From: Archangium minus
Lineage (GTDB): Bacteria > Myxococcota > Myxococcia > Myxococcales > Myxococcaceae
DNA: 64,000 nt
Reading direction: 5' to 3'
Assembly (NCBI RefSeq): GCF_044360475.1
Contig: NZ_CP043494.1
Location: forward strand, 5,394,001-5,458,000
Part shown: piece by piece, positions 17,327 through 25,747 of the stretch
How positions within the stretch are numbered: the stretch's first letter is position 1
How the letters are laid out: each line of letters opens with the position of its first letter
Program-made: the position numbers and the translations under genes
Notes under the pieces: model-generated
Told to the model about the DNA's origin: nothing
The model's input: the letters and a program-made list of their open reading frames with translations, nothing else
Database searches by the model: none

Positions 17327-19411
17327 TCACGGCTCCTCGTACGCCACGTCGAACGTGACCCGCTGACGAGGCTCCAGCGTGAAGGACTTCTCCCAGCGCT
17401 CCTTCCCGGAGGTGACGACGAGCTGGTGCTCTCCCTCGTAGAGCGAGAGCTTCGGCCCCGCCTTGCGTCCGTTGAGGAAGATGCGGGAGCCCGCCGGAGC
17501 GCGCACCTGCACGGTGCCCTTGCGCAGGAGGATGCGCTGCTTCGTGGTGCCCTTGTCGAGGACGGTGATGGCCCGAGTGGTTCGCACACCCTTGGTCGGG
17601 TTTGTCAGCTCCAACGTGTACGGGCCGGGCGCGAGCGGCACCGCCAGCGGCGTACGGCCGAGCCGCTTGCCATCGAGCGATACCTCCACGGGTGGCAGCA
17701 CGAAGAGCTGGAGCCGGGTGGTCACCGGGGCTTGAGGCGCGCTGGGCGCTTCAGGCGTCTCCGGACTCGAGGAATCGGCAGGGGTGGCGGGGGCCGTACC
17801 CGAGGCGGGCACCGCAGTGCCTTCCGGCGTAGAGGGAGACGGTCCACCCGCGACGACCACGGCGGGAGTGCCAGCGTCTCCAGCCACTTCAGGCGCGGCG
17901 GGAGCGAGCTCTTCTGCCTTCGCCGGGCTGGGGACTTCTGCAGAAGGCGTCTTGGGCGAGGCGGGCCTGACGGAGGCCACCTTCGGGGCCGCAGGCTTTT
18001 CCTGGGCTTGCTGGCGCTCGGACCACAGGAAGAAGCCACCGGCGGCAGCTGCGGTGGCCAGCGCTCCGACGAGGAGCGGGACACGCGAGCGCCGCTTCGG
18101 TTTCCGAGGCGTGTCATCCTCCTCCTCGCGCTCCTTGGGGGCAGGCCCGCGAGTGGACGACGGGAGTTGCTCCTGGGCCAGAGGGGGCGTTCGAGGCTCT
18201 TCGCTCAGCGGCTGCGCGCGGGGCTCCTCACGAGGCGGCAGGGGACGGGCCACACCGGGACGGGCATGGCGGCCGGTGATCTCCAAGACGGAGTCGACGG
18301 CGTCCGCGTCATCCTCCTCGAAGGGCACATCATGGAAGGCCTCATCTAGCTCGACGGTGTCGATGGCCGCGAGCGGAGTGAGGGGGCGGCTGCTGCCGGA
18401 GGGCCGCTGGGACGTGGGGGGCGGCGGGGGCGTGGCCACGGGGGGGGGCTGCACAGCTGGCATTCCCGTGAGCGAGGCGCGGCGAGCCACGTCCACCAGG
18501 CCGATCTCCAACATCTGGCGCCGGGTGGCGCGCGCATCGCGATCCGCAGGGAAGAGCTGGGAGAGGAACTCGGAGAAGGTCTCGGCGGAGGGGAGCCCCT
18601 CGACGGCGGCCACCACGGCCTCACGGAACTCGAGGGCGGTGGCGTAGCGCTCGTTGGCGAGTTTGGAGGTGGCGCGGCGCACCACCTCAGCGAGGGGGCG
18701 CGGGGTGTCGGCGGGCAGGGGCGGGAGCTGCCGGTGGATGACGGCCTGATCGGCGTCCGGCGAGTCCTGGAAGGGCATGCGCCCCGAGAGGCACTCATGC
18801 AGCAGGAGGCCCAAGAGGAACACGTCGGTGCGAGAGGTGATGGCCTCGCGCCCGCCCATGAGCTGCTCCGGGGCGGTGTAGTTGCGGCGGTTGCGCACGC
18901 GGCGGCCGTGGCGCTCGCGCGGGGCGACGTTCAGGGCCCCGTAACCCGTCACCTTGCAGACGCCGCTGAAGGAGACCATCACCGTCTCGGGGCGCAGGTC
19001 TCCGTGGACGAGCGGGGTGCCGTCGTCATTGCCAGCCAGGTGCGCGTAGTGCACGCCCATGGCCACGTCCGAGACGATCAGCGCGGCGAAGGCGGAGGGA
19101 ATGCGCGGGCGCACCTCCAGCACCCGGCGCAGCGACTCGCCATCGGCGAACTCGGTGACGCGGGCCAGGCCAGCCTCCAGGTTCACCATGCCGTGGACGC
19201 GGAGGATGTTGGGGTGCTCGAGCGCGGAGGCTCGCCGCGTCTCGCGCTCGAGCTGAGCGCACAGCTCCGTGTCCCGTGCGACCTCGGGAAGCGCCCACAC
19301 CAGGACGACGGGACGAGGCGGGGCACTGGCCTCGAGCGCCAGCCCGAGGAAGGCCCGAGAGCCCTCGCCTGCCAGGAGAGGCCCGAGCGGATGGTAACGA
19401 ACCTGACTCAT
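17327..19411 (-). CDS. PEGA-domain Ser/Thr pseudokinase, membrane anchored
   Basis: This 694-residue protein has an N-terminal kinase-fold domain (residues about 1-270), a disordered Pro/Ser region, one membrane helix (VPLLVGALATAAAAGGFFLW, about 445-464) and C-terminal PEGA-type beta domains (LQLFVLPPVEVSLDGKRLG). Key catalytic residues are missing. The VAIK lysine is absent (VVLVWALP), HRD is HGD (VHGDLRPETV) and DFG is replaced (VTGYGAL). It should therefore bind but not phosphorylate, or act as a scaffold. The APE-region glutamate is present (YTAPEQLMGG). It follows the htrA-like protease gene on the same strand with a 53-base gap, which suggests an envelope-stress unit. Confidence 0.85.
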   Translation of the reverse strand: MSQVRYHPLGPLLAGEGSRAFLGLALEASAPPRPVVLVWALPEVARDTELCAQLERETRRASALEHPNILRVHGMVNLEAGLARVTEFADGESLRRVLEVRPRIPSAFAALIVSDVAMGVHYAHLAGNDDGTPLVHGDLRPETVMVSFSGVCKVTGYGALNVAPRERHGRRVRNRRNYTAPEQLMGGREAITSRTDVFLLGLLLHECLSGRMPFQDSPDADQAVIHRQLPPLPADTPRPLAEVVRRATSKLANERYATALEFREAVVAAVEGLPSAETFSEFLSQLFPADRDARATRRQMLEIGLVDVARRASLTGMPAVQPPPVATPPPPPTSQRPSGSSRPLTPLAAIDTVELDEAFHDVPFEEDDADAVDSVLEITGRHARPGVARPLPPREEPRAQPLSEEPRTPPLAQEQLPSSTRGPAPKEREEEDDTPRKPKRRSRVPLLVGALATAAAAGGFFLWSERQQAQEKPAAPKVASVRPASPKTPSAEVPSPAKAEELAPAAPEVAGDAGTPAVVVAGGPSPSTPEGTAVPASGTAPATPADSSSPETPEAPSAPQAPVTTRLQLFVLPPVEVSLDGKRLGRTPLAVPLAPGPYTLELTNPTKGVRTTRAITVLDKGTTKQRILLRKGTVQVRAPAGSRIFLNGRKAGPKLSLYEGEHQLVVTSGKERWEKSFTLEPRQRVTFDVAYEEP

Positions 19412-19464
19412 TGGAGCCCCATGCTAGAGGCCCCGGCCCGAGGACCGCTAGGGGCCCCCCCGAC

Positions 19465-20784
19465 TCAGAAAGGCAGGGTGACGTGGTACCCGTAGCGCCC
19501 ACGCCGCACGAGCAGCAGGACGCTCCGGGAGCCGCGAGCGGAGAGCACCACCTCCTGGAAGGACGCCGGCTCGGCCACGGGCCGGTTGTTGACTCGGACG
19601 ACCAGGTCTCCGGGCTGCAGTCCCACCTCGTCCGCCGCCGAGCCAGGGCGCACCGACTGGACGGCCATGGCGCCGCGCGCTGGCTTCACCCTCAGTCCCA
19701 ACCGGTTCCACACGAGCGCCTCCACGAGCTGGGGCGGGAACTCGACGGGCGTCACCTGGATGGTGCGCTGTCCGCCGTCGCGGAAGATGACGAGCGGGAA
19801 GGCGGCGCGGGCGGGATAGCCGCCAGCACGGGTGAGGTAGTCCTCGGCGTCGGAGATGCGCGAGCCGCCCATCTCGGCCAGCACGTCGCCCCGGCGCACA
19901 CCTGCCTGCTCGGCGGGGCTGCCCGGCTCCACGTCGCTGACGACGACACCGTAGGTGCGATCCCACCCCAACTGTCGGGCGAGCCGCGGAGACAGCTCCT
20001 GCACCTCGAGGCCCACCCAGACCGGGCGCACCTTTCCGAAGCGGGTGAGCTCATCCATGATGCGGCGCACCTTGTCCGCGGGGATGGCGAAGCCGATGCC
20101 CTGGGCGCTGGCGATGATGGCGGTGTTGATGCCGATGACGTCGCCGTCCACGTTGAGCAGCGGTCCGCCCGAGTTGCCCGGGTTGATGGCCGCGTCCGTC
20201 TGGATGAAGTCGTTGTAGGTCTTCCCATCCGTCTTGAGGGTGCGGCCGGTGGCGCTCACGACGCCCGCCGTCACCGTCTTGCTCAGCCCCAGCGGGCTGC
20301 CGATGGCGATCACCGTCTCGCCGATCATCAGGTCCGAGGTGGTGCCCAGCTTCGCCGCGGGCAGCGGCTGCTTGGAGTTCACCTTGAGCACTGCCAGATC
20401 GTTGTTGGCGTCGCTACCGATGACCTCGGCCTCCAGCTCTCGTCCGTCGGCCAGGATGATGTGGATGGCGGAGGCGCCACGGATGACGTGGTCATTGGTG
20501 ATGATGATGCCGTTGGGGTCGACGATGACGCCGCTGCCCAGACCTTGCTTGCGCTGCACCTGCGGGGGCGCGCCGAAGAACTCCTCCATGATGGAGCGGC
20601 GGCCACGGAAGGGTGACTCCTCCTCCTGCTCGGTGCCGATGAAGACGACGGCGGGGGAGACCTTCTGCACCACTTCCACGATTTCGTTGCGTCGCCGGGC
20701 CAGGTCGGCTCGGGCGCTGGTGCTTCCGGTGAACGCCAGTACGACTGCGAGCAGCAGTCCCCACCGGGTTGCCTGAGTCTTCAC
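19465..20784 (-). CDS. HtrA/DegP-type periplasmic serine protease
   Basis: I chose GTG 20784, preceded by SD GGGAGGA, giving 439 residues with a signal peptide (WGLLLAVVLAFTGSTSARA); longer in-frame extensions would run antisense through the neighbouring gene. The trypsin-like domain carries the full triad: His in ITNDHVI, Asp in NNDLAVL and Ser in NPGNSGGPL. Two PDZ domains follow (starting near RPVWVGLEVQEL and near RLGLRVKPARGAM). This is the usual DegP layout of protease-PDZ-PDZ for refolding or degrading damaged envelope proteins. It is the first gene of a likely operon with the PEGA pseudokinase. A 130-base divergent region separates it from the receiver-ATPase gene. Confidence 0.93.
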   Translation of the reverse strand: MKTQATRWGLLLAVVLAFTGSTSARADLARRRNEIVEVVQKVSPAVVFIGTEQEEESPFRGRRSIMEEFFGAPPQVQRKQGLGSGVIVDPNGIIITNDHVIRGASAIHIILADGRELEAEVIGSDANNDLAVLKVNSKQPLPAAKLGTTSDLMIGETVIAIGSPLGLSKTVTAGVVSATGRTLKTDGKTYNDFIQTDAAINPGNSGGPLLNVDGDVIGINTAIIASAQGIGFAIPADKVRRIMDELTRFGKVRPVWVGLEVQELSPRLARQLGWDRTYGVVVSDVEPGSPAEQAGVRRGDVLAEMGGSRISDAEDYLTRAGGYPARAAFPLVIFRDGGQRTIQVTPVEFPPQLVEALVWNRLGLRVKPARGAMAVQSVRPGSAADEVGLQPGDLVVRVNNRPVAEPASFQEVVLSARGSRSVLLLVRRGRYGYHVTLPF

Positions 20785-20914
20785 GTCAAATCCTCCCTCT
20801 GCATGAGTGCAATGTCGGATGCGTGACGCACTGAGTGTCGGGAACCCCGCAGCCTGCAAGGCATTCCCAACAACTACACTGGACGTACACGCCCTGGTTG
20901 AATGGAATAGGCCC

Positions 20915-21922
20915 ATGAGTCTCGTCCTCGTCGCGGACGATGAGCCCGCGGTGCTCGAAGTGTTGAGCCAGGTCGTCGAGGACCTGGGCCACGATGTCAT
21001 CCAAGCGCGAGACGGCGAAGAAGCGTGGAATCTCGCGCGGGCGCGCCGGCCGAACCTGGTGGTCACGGACCACATGATGCCGCGCCTGAGCGGGCTGGAG
21101 CTGTGCCGCAAGCTGCGCAAGGACGAGCTCCTCGGCGGCATACCCATCATCCTGTTGAGCGCGGTGCTCCCACATGGTGCGCCAGAAGCCCACGCCTTCC
21201 TGCACAAGCCCTTCGAAATCACAGACTTCGAGGCGTTGATCCGCGATGCGCTGGCAGCGGCGCCGCGGCCGAAGTCGCTGGAGGGGGCGTCGGCGGTGGA
21301 GGCGCTGGGGGACTGGGTGGCGAAGGGCTTCGAAGGGCCCCTGTCGACGGCGCGCGGCGAGGTGGAGCGGCTGCGCACGGAGGGGAAGGTGGACAGAGGA
21401 GCGCTGGAGACGCTCGGGGCCCAGCTGAAGACGCTGGAGAGCCTGACGAGGGAGCTCCAAGAAGCGGCCCACCTGACGGCGCGGACGATGACGCTGCGGC
21501 CCGTGGTGGCGGACCTGGGGGCGCACCTGCGCCAGTCGCTGGACGCGTGGAAGCAGCGGCTGCCCGAGGTGGGGTGGAAGGAGGAGCTGCCGACGGGGCC
21601 GTTGGAGCTGCGGTTCGATCCGGAGCGGATGCACCGGGTGGTGGACGCGCTGTTGAGCCAGGCGGGGCGGCACGGAGGCGAGGTCCGGGTGGAGCTGAAG
21701 TCCACACCCTCGATGGTGACGTTGAGGGTCAAGGATGAGGGACCGGGCATCTCGGACGAGGAGCTGCAGCACATCTTCGAGCCCTTCCGAGCGGGAGGGG
21801 CAGGAGGAGGGCTGGGGCTCTACATCGCATCGGAGCTGGCGCGGCTGCATGGCGGCGGGCTCTCGGTGGAGTCGAAGAGGGGGCAGGGCACGACGTTCAG
21901 CGTCGTCCTCCCTCGAAGCTGA
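20915..21922 (+). CDS. Receiver plus HATPase protein with degenerate H-box
   Basis: Residues 1-120 are a receiver domain (MSLVLVADDEPAVLEVL, acceptor Asp in VVTDHMMPRLSG, Lys in HAFLHKPFE). A HATPase_c domain lies at residues about 225-335 with DEGPGIS, HIFEPF and GGLGLYIASEL. Between them lies a helical dimerisation-like segment whose H-box position reads AKGFEGPL where SHELRTPL is expected; the acceptor His is replaced by Lys. The protein may therefore be a phosphorylation-controlled ATPase or phosphatase and not a kinase. The ATG at 20915 begins directly with the receiver fold. It is divergent from htrA and convergent with the arginase-family gene, with a palindromic repeat between. Confidence 0.85.
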   Translation: MSLVLVADDEPAVLEVLSQVVEDLGHDVIQARDGEEAWNLARARRPNLVVTDHMMPRLSGLELCRKLRKDELLGGIPIILLSAVLPHGAPEAHAFLHKPFEITDFEALIRDALAAAPRPKSLEGASAVEALGDWVAKGFEGPLSTARGEVERLRTEGKVDRGALETLGAQLKTLESLTRELQEAAHLTARTMTLRPVVADLGAHLRQSLDAWKQRLPEVGWKEELPTGPLELRFDPERMHRVVDALLSQAGRHGGEVRVELKSTPSMVTLRVKDEGPGISDEELQHIFEPFRAGGAGGGLGLYIASELARLHGGGLSVESKRGQGTTFSVVLPRS

Positions 21923-21965
21923 ACCCCCTCTCCCTCTGGGAGAGGGCTGGGGTGAGGGTCTCCCA
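21922..21965. repeat. CCCTCTCCC-type intergenic palindromic repeat, copy 1
   Basis: The core CCCTCTCCC-TCT-GGGAGAGGG (21926-21946) is a perfect 9-bp inverted repeat, followed by CTGGGGTGAGGG. It sits between two converging genes. Copy 2 at 23088-23120 has nearly the same sequence. REP-like elements of this form are common between genes in many GC-rich proteobacteria, and in this position it could also serve as a bidirectional transcription stop. Confidence 0.85.
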
Positions 21966-21976
21966 GCCCCGGGTTG

Positions 21977-23017
21977 CTACTTGCGCTGCTCGGACTTCAG
22001 CATCCAGCCGATCATCTTGTAGAGCATCCGAGCGCCCACGTTCCCATCCCACTCGCCGCCATCCGGATCCGGGGCGACCTCGGTGAGATCAAACCCGACG
22101 ATGGTGCGGCCGGAGCGAACGACGCCGGAGATAAGCGCGATGGCCTCGGGGAAGGACAACCCACCGGGCACAGGCGTGCCGGTGTGAGGGCAGAGCACGG
22201 GATCCAACCCATCGATGTCAAAGGACAGATAGACGTGCTGGGGCAGGCCCTTGACGATCTCATCCACCTGCCGGTTCCAGGGGATGCCGTCGAAGCGCTT
22301 GTGATTGATGTCCGAGTCGAAGAAGGCGCGGACGCGGCCGTTGGAGGACTCGATGTAGCGGTGCTCGTCCTCGCTCATGTCGCGGATGGCGACCTGGACG
22401 AGCGACTTCACGCCCGGGATGCGCTCGGCGACGTTGTACATGATGGAGGCGTGGGACCAGGTGAAGCCCTCGTAGGCGTTGCGCAGGTCCGCGTGGGCAT
22501 CGAGGTGAAGGACGCCGAGGCCGGGATACTTCTCGGCATGGGCGCGGATGATGCCGAAGGAGATGGAGTGGTCACCGCCGATGGCTCCGACGCGCTTGCC
22601 CTTGTCGAGCCACTCCTTGGCGGTGCGGTAGACGGCGTCGTGGAGCTGCTCGCAGAGCTGGTTGACCTCGGCGGAGGCGGCGCGGAGCTCGGGGTTGGAG
22701 GGATCAATCCCGCCGGCCTCGATGATGGGAGTCGCGCGCTCCTTGGCGCGGGTGTTCCAGGCGCGCCACTGCTCGGGCTCGGGGAGCATGGCGATGCCGC
22801 GCTCATAGGGGCGACCGGTCTCGACGTCGAAGAGGTCGACCTGGCGGCTGGCCTCGAGGACGGCGGAGGGGCCTTCGGAGGTGCCACCGCCGTAGCTGGT
22901 GGTGGCCTCGAAGGGGACGGGGATGAGGACGACGTGGGCCTCGTCGGGGGAGTGGGGGAGGCCGAAGATGCCGGAGCCGGGGGCCGCGGCGGCGCTGGGG
23001 TCGAAGGCGGCAGACAT
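21977..23017 (-). CDS. Arginase/agmatinase/ureohydrolase family protein
   Basis: This 346-residue protein shows all the binuclear Mn-binding motifs of the ureohydrolase family: GGDHSISFG, HLDAHADLR, and SFDIDGLDP near residue 265. The family hydrolyses guanidino or formimino substrates (arginine, agmatine, formiminoglutamate, guanidinobutyrate). The sequence alone does not settle which, though the length and motif set are closest to agmatinase-like SpeB. Start ATG 23017 gives MSAAFDPSAAA and a long N-terminal segment before the fold; no strong SD is visible. It stands alone, flanked by two copies of the palindromic repeat. Confidence 0.88.
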   Translation of the reverse strand: MSAAFDPSAAAAPGSGIFGLPHSPDEAHVVLIPVPFEATTSYGGGTSEGPSAVLEASRQVDLFDVETGRPYERGIAMLPEPEQWRAWNTRAKERATPIIEAGGIDPSNPELRAASAEVNQLCEQLHDAVYRTAKEWLDKGKRVGAIGGDHSISFGIIRAHAEKYPGLGVLHLDAHADLRNAYEGFTWSHASIMYNVAERIPGVKSLVQVAIRDMSEDEHRYIESSNGRVRAFFDSDINHKRFDGIPWNRQVDEIVKGLPQHVYLSFDIDGLDPVLCPHTGTPVPGGLSFPEAIALISGVVRSGRTIVGFDLTEVAPDPDGGEWDGNVGARMLYKMIGWMLKSEQRK

Positions 23018-23080
23018 GGTGGCGGCGGAGGATAAGGGGACGTGCGCGCTAAGCAACGATCCTCTTCGTCCGGACAATCC

Positions 23081-23121
23081 ACCCACCCCCTCTCCCTCTG
23101 GGAGAGGGACGGGGTGAGGGT
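23081..23121. repeat. CCCTCTCCC-type intergenic palindromic repeat, copy 2
   Basis: CCCTCTCCC (23088-23096) and GGGAGAGGG (23100-23108) are separated by TCT and followed by ACGGGGTGAGGG. This matches copy 1 almost base for base over about 35 bases. It lies in the 221-base region between the divergent arginase-family and P450 genes. Confidence 0.85.
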
Positions 23122-23238
23122 AAGCGCCCCCCTACTCCCACCCATGTCACAAAAGGAGCCGAGCCTCTGCTCGGACGCCCGCTAACCTCCACGGTTTGGG
23201 TCCTGTCGGAGCGGTGCTCTACCGTCGAGCCTCCAACA

Positions 23239-24438
23239 ATGGAGGAAACCTTGAGGACGTACAACCTGTTCGACCCGGCGGTGCTGGCGGACCCCCATAC
23301 CGTGTTCGCGAAGATGAGGAGCGAGCCCGGGCTCTGCCGGGTGGAACCCTTTGGGGCCTACGCTGCGGCCCGCTATGAGGATGCCGCTGCCATCCTGAAG
23401 GATCCCCAGCGCTTCTCATCCGAGGCACTCGCGATCACCGCGGAGCCGTCCTGGCTCGGACCGAACCCGGTGGCCCAGGCGTTGATCTCGAAGGATCCAC
23501 CGAACCACGCCCGGCTGCGAGCGCTGGTCAACCGAGCCTTTGGCCCCACGGGGATGGCCCGGCTGGAGGCGCAGGTCCGGAAGGTGAGCGAGGAACTCGC
23601 CGAGGCGGCTGTACGGAGGCGTGAAGTGGAGCTGGTGGATGCCTTCACGTTCATCCTGCCGCGCAACGTTATCGGGTACCTGCTCGGGTTGGATCCGAGC
23701 ACCTTCTCGAACTTCAAGCGGTGGTCGCTGGCCATGGGCCTGATCACCTCCGCCACGACGCCCGAGCAGCACGAGGAGATCCGGTTCGTGGTGAAGGAGA
23801 TGAAGGCTTACCTGACAGCGGTCATCGAGGCACGCCGACGCCAGCCAGGAGAGGACATGGTGAGTGATCTGCTTCGGGCGGAGGTGGACGGGCGGAACCT
23901 GACGGATGAGGAGATTCTGTCCTTCCTCTTCCTGTTGCTGCCCGCGGGGATGGAGACGACGTCGCAATTGATCGGCAACGCGATCATCTACCTGGCCCGG
24001 TACCCCGAGCACCTGGCGCAGGCGAGGGAGGACAAGGCACACATTCCCCGCTTCATCGAAGAGGTGCTGCGGTACGAGTCACCCATCCAGCTCAACTTCC
24101 GCATCGCCACGCAGGACGTGGAGCTATCGGGGACGAAGATCCCGGCGGGGAGCTTCGTGCTGGGCCTCGTGGGGTCCGCGAATCGGGATGAGCGGGTGTT
24201 CGAGCAGCCGGACCGCTTCCTTCCGGGCCGAGAGAAGGGGAACCAGCACCTGACCTTCGGGTATGGCATCCACTTCTGCCTGGGCGCGCAGCTGGCGCGG
24301 ATGGAGGCGCGGATGGCCCTGGAGGCGCTCGTCTCGCGCGTCAGCAGCATCCGGCTCCGCTCGCCAGAGGTTCAGTGGCTCCCCGGGTACACCATCCACG
24401 GGCCCGCGGTGCTGCCTGTGGAGCTCGTTCCCGCCTGA
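23239..24438 (+). CDS. Cytochrome P450 (bacterial soluble class I type)
   Basis: This 399-residue protein has the complete P450 signature. The I-helix oxygen-activation motif is LPAGMETTS, the K-helix ExxR is EEVLRYESP, and the heme loop is FGYGIHFCLGAQLA with the axial Cys. Length and lack of a membrane anchor fit soluble bacterial P450s fed by a separate ferredoxin, none of which is adjacent. The substrate cannot be predicted. The gene is isolated between the arginase-family gene and dusA and is over 20 kb from the natural-product cluster, so I do not link it to that pathway. Confidence 0.95.
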   Translation: MEETLRTYNLFDPAVLADPHTVFAKMRSEPGLCRVEPFGAYAAARYEDAAAILKDPQRFSSEALAITAEPSWLGPNPVAQALISKDPPNHARLRALVNRAFGPTGMARLEAQVRKVSEELAEAAVRRREVELVDAFTFILPRNVIGYLLGLDPSTFSNFKRWSLAMGLITSATTPEQHEEIRFVVKEMKAYLTAVIEARRRQPGEDMVSDLLRAEVDGRNLTDEEILSFLFLLLPAGMETTSQLIGNAIIYLARYPEHLAQAREDKAHIPRFIEEVLRYESPIQLNFRIATQDVELSGTKIPAGSFVLGLVGSANRDERVFEQPDRFLPGREKGNQHLTFGYGIHFCLGAQLARMEARMALEALVSRVSSIRLRSPEVQWLPGYTIHGPAVLPVELVPA

Positions 24439-24611
24439 GAGAATAGAGCGGAGACAGGGGACTCGGACGCTCATGGGCCTGACGACCCAGCGAGCGGTCG
24501 AGGACGGCAGGATGGGGGTGGGTGGGAAGCCGCGTTCCTGAACGGATGCCCTGGGAGTGGTGCCTGGAACGGCTCACGCCTGCTTGCACGGATGACCAAT
24601 CCCCGGCATGG

Positions 24612-25730
24612 ATGCCTCAGATGATTGCCCGCCTGCCTACCGCCACCGCGTCCACCGTGCCGAGCCACCGTCTGTCCGTCGCGCCCATGATGGACTGGAC
24701 GGACCGGCACGACCGCTACTTCCTGCGCCTCATCTCCAAGCGCACGCGGCTCTATACGGAGATGGTCACCATTGGCGCCATCTTGCACGGGGACAAGGCT
24801 CGGCACCTGGACTTCTCCAAGGAGGAGCACCCCGTCGCGTTGCAGCTCGGGGGGAGTGAGCCGGAGCAGCTCGCCGAGTGCGCTCGCATCGCGGAGCAGT
24901 GGGGCTACGACGAGGTGAACCTGAACGTGGGTTGCCCGTCGGACCGCGTGCAGAACGGTATGTTCGGCGCGTGCCTGATGGCGAAGCCGGATCTCGTGGC
25001 CCGCTGTGTCGAGGCGATGCGCGGTGCCACACGCCTGCCCGTCACGGTCAAGCACCGGCTCGGCATCGACGATCTCGACTCGTATGAGTTGCTGACGAAC
25101 TTCGTGCGGACGATCCACGGTGCGGGCTGTGACACCTTCATCGTGCATGCGCGCAAGGCGTGGCTGCAGGGGCTCAGCCCCAAGGAGAACCGCGAGATTC
25201 CTCCGCTGCGCTACGAGGTCGTACGGCAGCTGAAGACGGACTTCCCGCACCTGACGATCGTGCTGAACGGCGGCGTGAAGTCGCTGGCGGAGACGCGCGC
25301 GCACCTGGAGTGGGCGGACGGCGTCATGATTGGCCGCGAGGCGTACCAGAACCCGTACATGCTCGCCCTGGCGGACGCCCAGGTGTTCGGCGAGGAGCAC
25401 CCCGCGCCCACGCGGCGCCAGGTGGTGGAGGCCCTGCTGCCGTACGCCGAGGACCTGCTGTCGCGCGGCGTGCACCTGTCGCGGCTCACCCGGCACATCC
25501 TGGGGCTCTTCGCTGGACAGCCGGGCGCTCGCGGTTGGCGGCGGGTGCTGAGCGAGCGGGCTTGCCGACCCGGAGCGGGGATGGAGGTGCTCCGAGATGC
25601 GCTCGCGCAGGTTCCAGAGCGCGTCCTGGACGAGCCGGCGGTGGGGGCTCTTGCTGCCGACGGCTTACCCGCGCAGCCCTCTGCGGTTGCACAGGAAGCG
25701 CTGGAGGGGCTCTCGCAGCGCCGCGCGTAG
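24612..25730 (+). CDS. dusA: tRNA-dihydrouridine synthase A
   Basis: This flavoenzyme reduces uridines 20/20a in the tRNA D-loop with NADPH and FMN. The core begins HRLSVAPMMDWTDRHDRYFLR, typical of DusA. The catalytic Cys is in NVGCPSDRVQNGMFGACLM, followed by the FMN/tRNA residues VTVKHRLGID, FIVHARKAWLQGLSPK and NGGVKS. An extra C-terminal stretch of about 40 residues, Ala-rich and of low complexity, follows the usual end. The start is uncertain: ATG 24612 or ATG 24621; neither has a clear SD. It converges with the large kinase gene 17 bases downstream. Confidence 0.93.
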   Translation: MPQMIARLPTATASTVPSHRLSVAPMMDWTDRHDRYFLRLISKRTRLYTEMVTIGAILHGDKARHLDFSKEEHPVALQLGGSEPEQLAECARIAEQWGYDEVNLNVGCPSDRVQNGMFGACLMAKPDLVARCVEAMRGATRLPVTVKHRLGIDDLDSYELLTNFVRTIHGAGCDTFIVHARKAWLQGLSPKENREIPPLRYEVVRQLKTDFPHLTIVLNGGVKSLAETRAHLEWADGVMIGREAYQNPYMLALADAQVFGEEHPAPTRRQVVEALLPYAEDLLSRGVHLSRLTRHILGLFAGQPGARGWRRVLSERACRPGAGMEVLRDALAQVPERVLDEPAVGALAADGLPAQPSAVAQEALEGLSQRRA

Positions 25731-25747
25731 CCGCCGTCTCCCTTTCC

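Noticed and set aside
20840..20885. Sigma-54 promoter for htrA (GGGAATGCCTTGC on the leftward strand)
   Set aside because: The GG to GC spacing is one to two bases short of the required N10, and no enhancer-like sites were seen.
20785..21774. Long N-terminal extension of the HtrA protease
   Set aside because: It runs antisense through the receiver-ATPase gene and lacks a plausible domain; GTG 20784 with SD starts at the signal peptide.
23239..24438. P450 as a tailoring enzyme of the NRPS/PKS cluster
   Set aside because: It is more than 20 kb away with unrelated genes between; no sequence evidence links it to the pathway.
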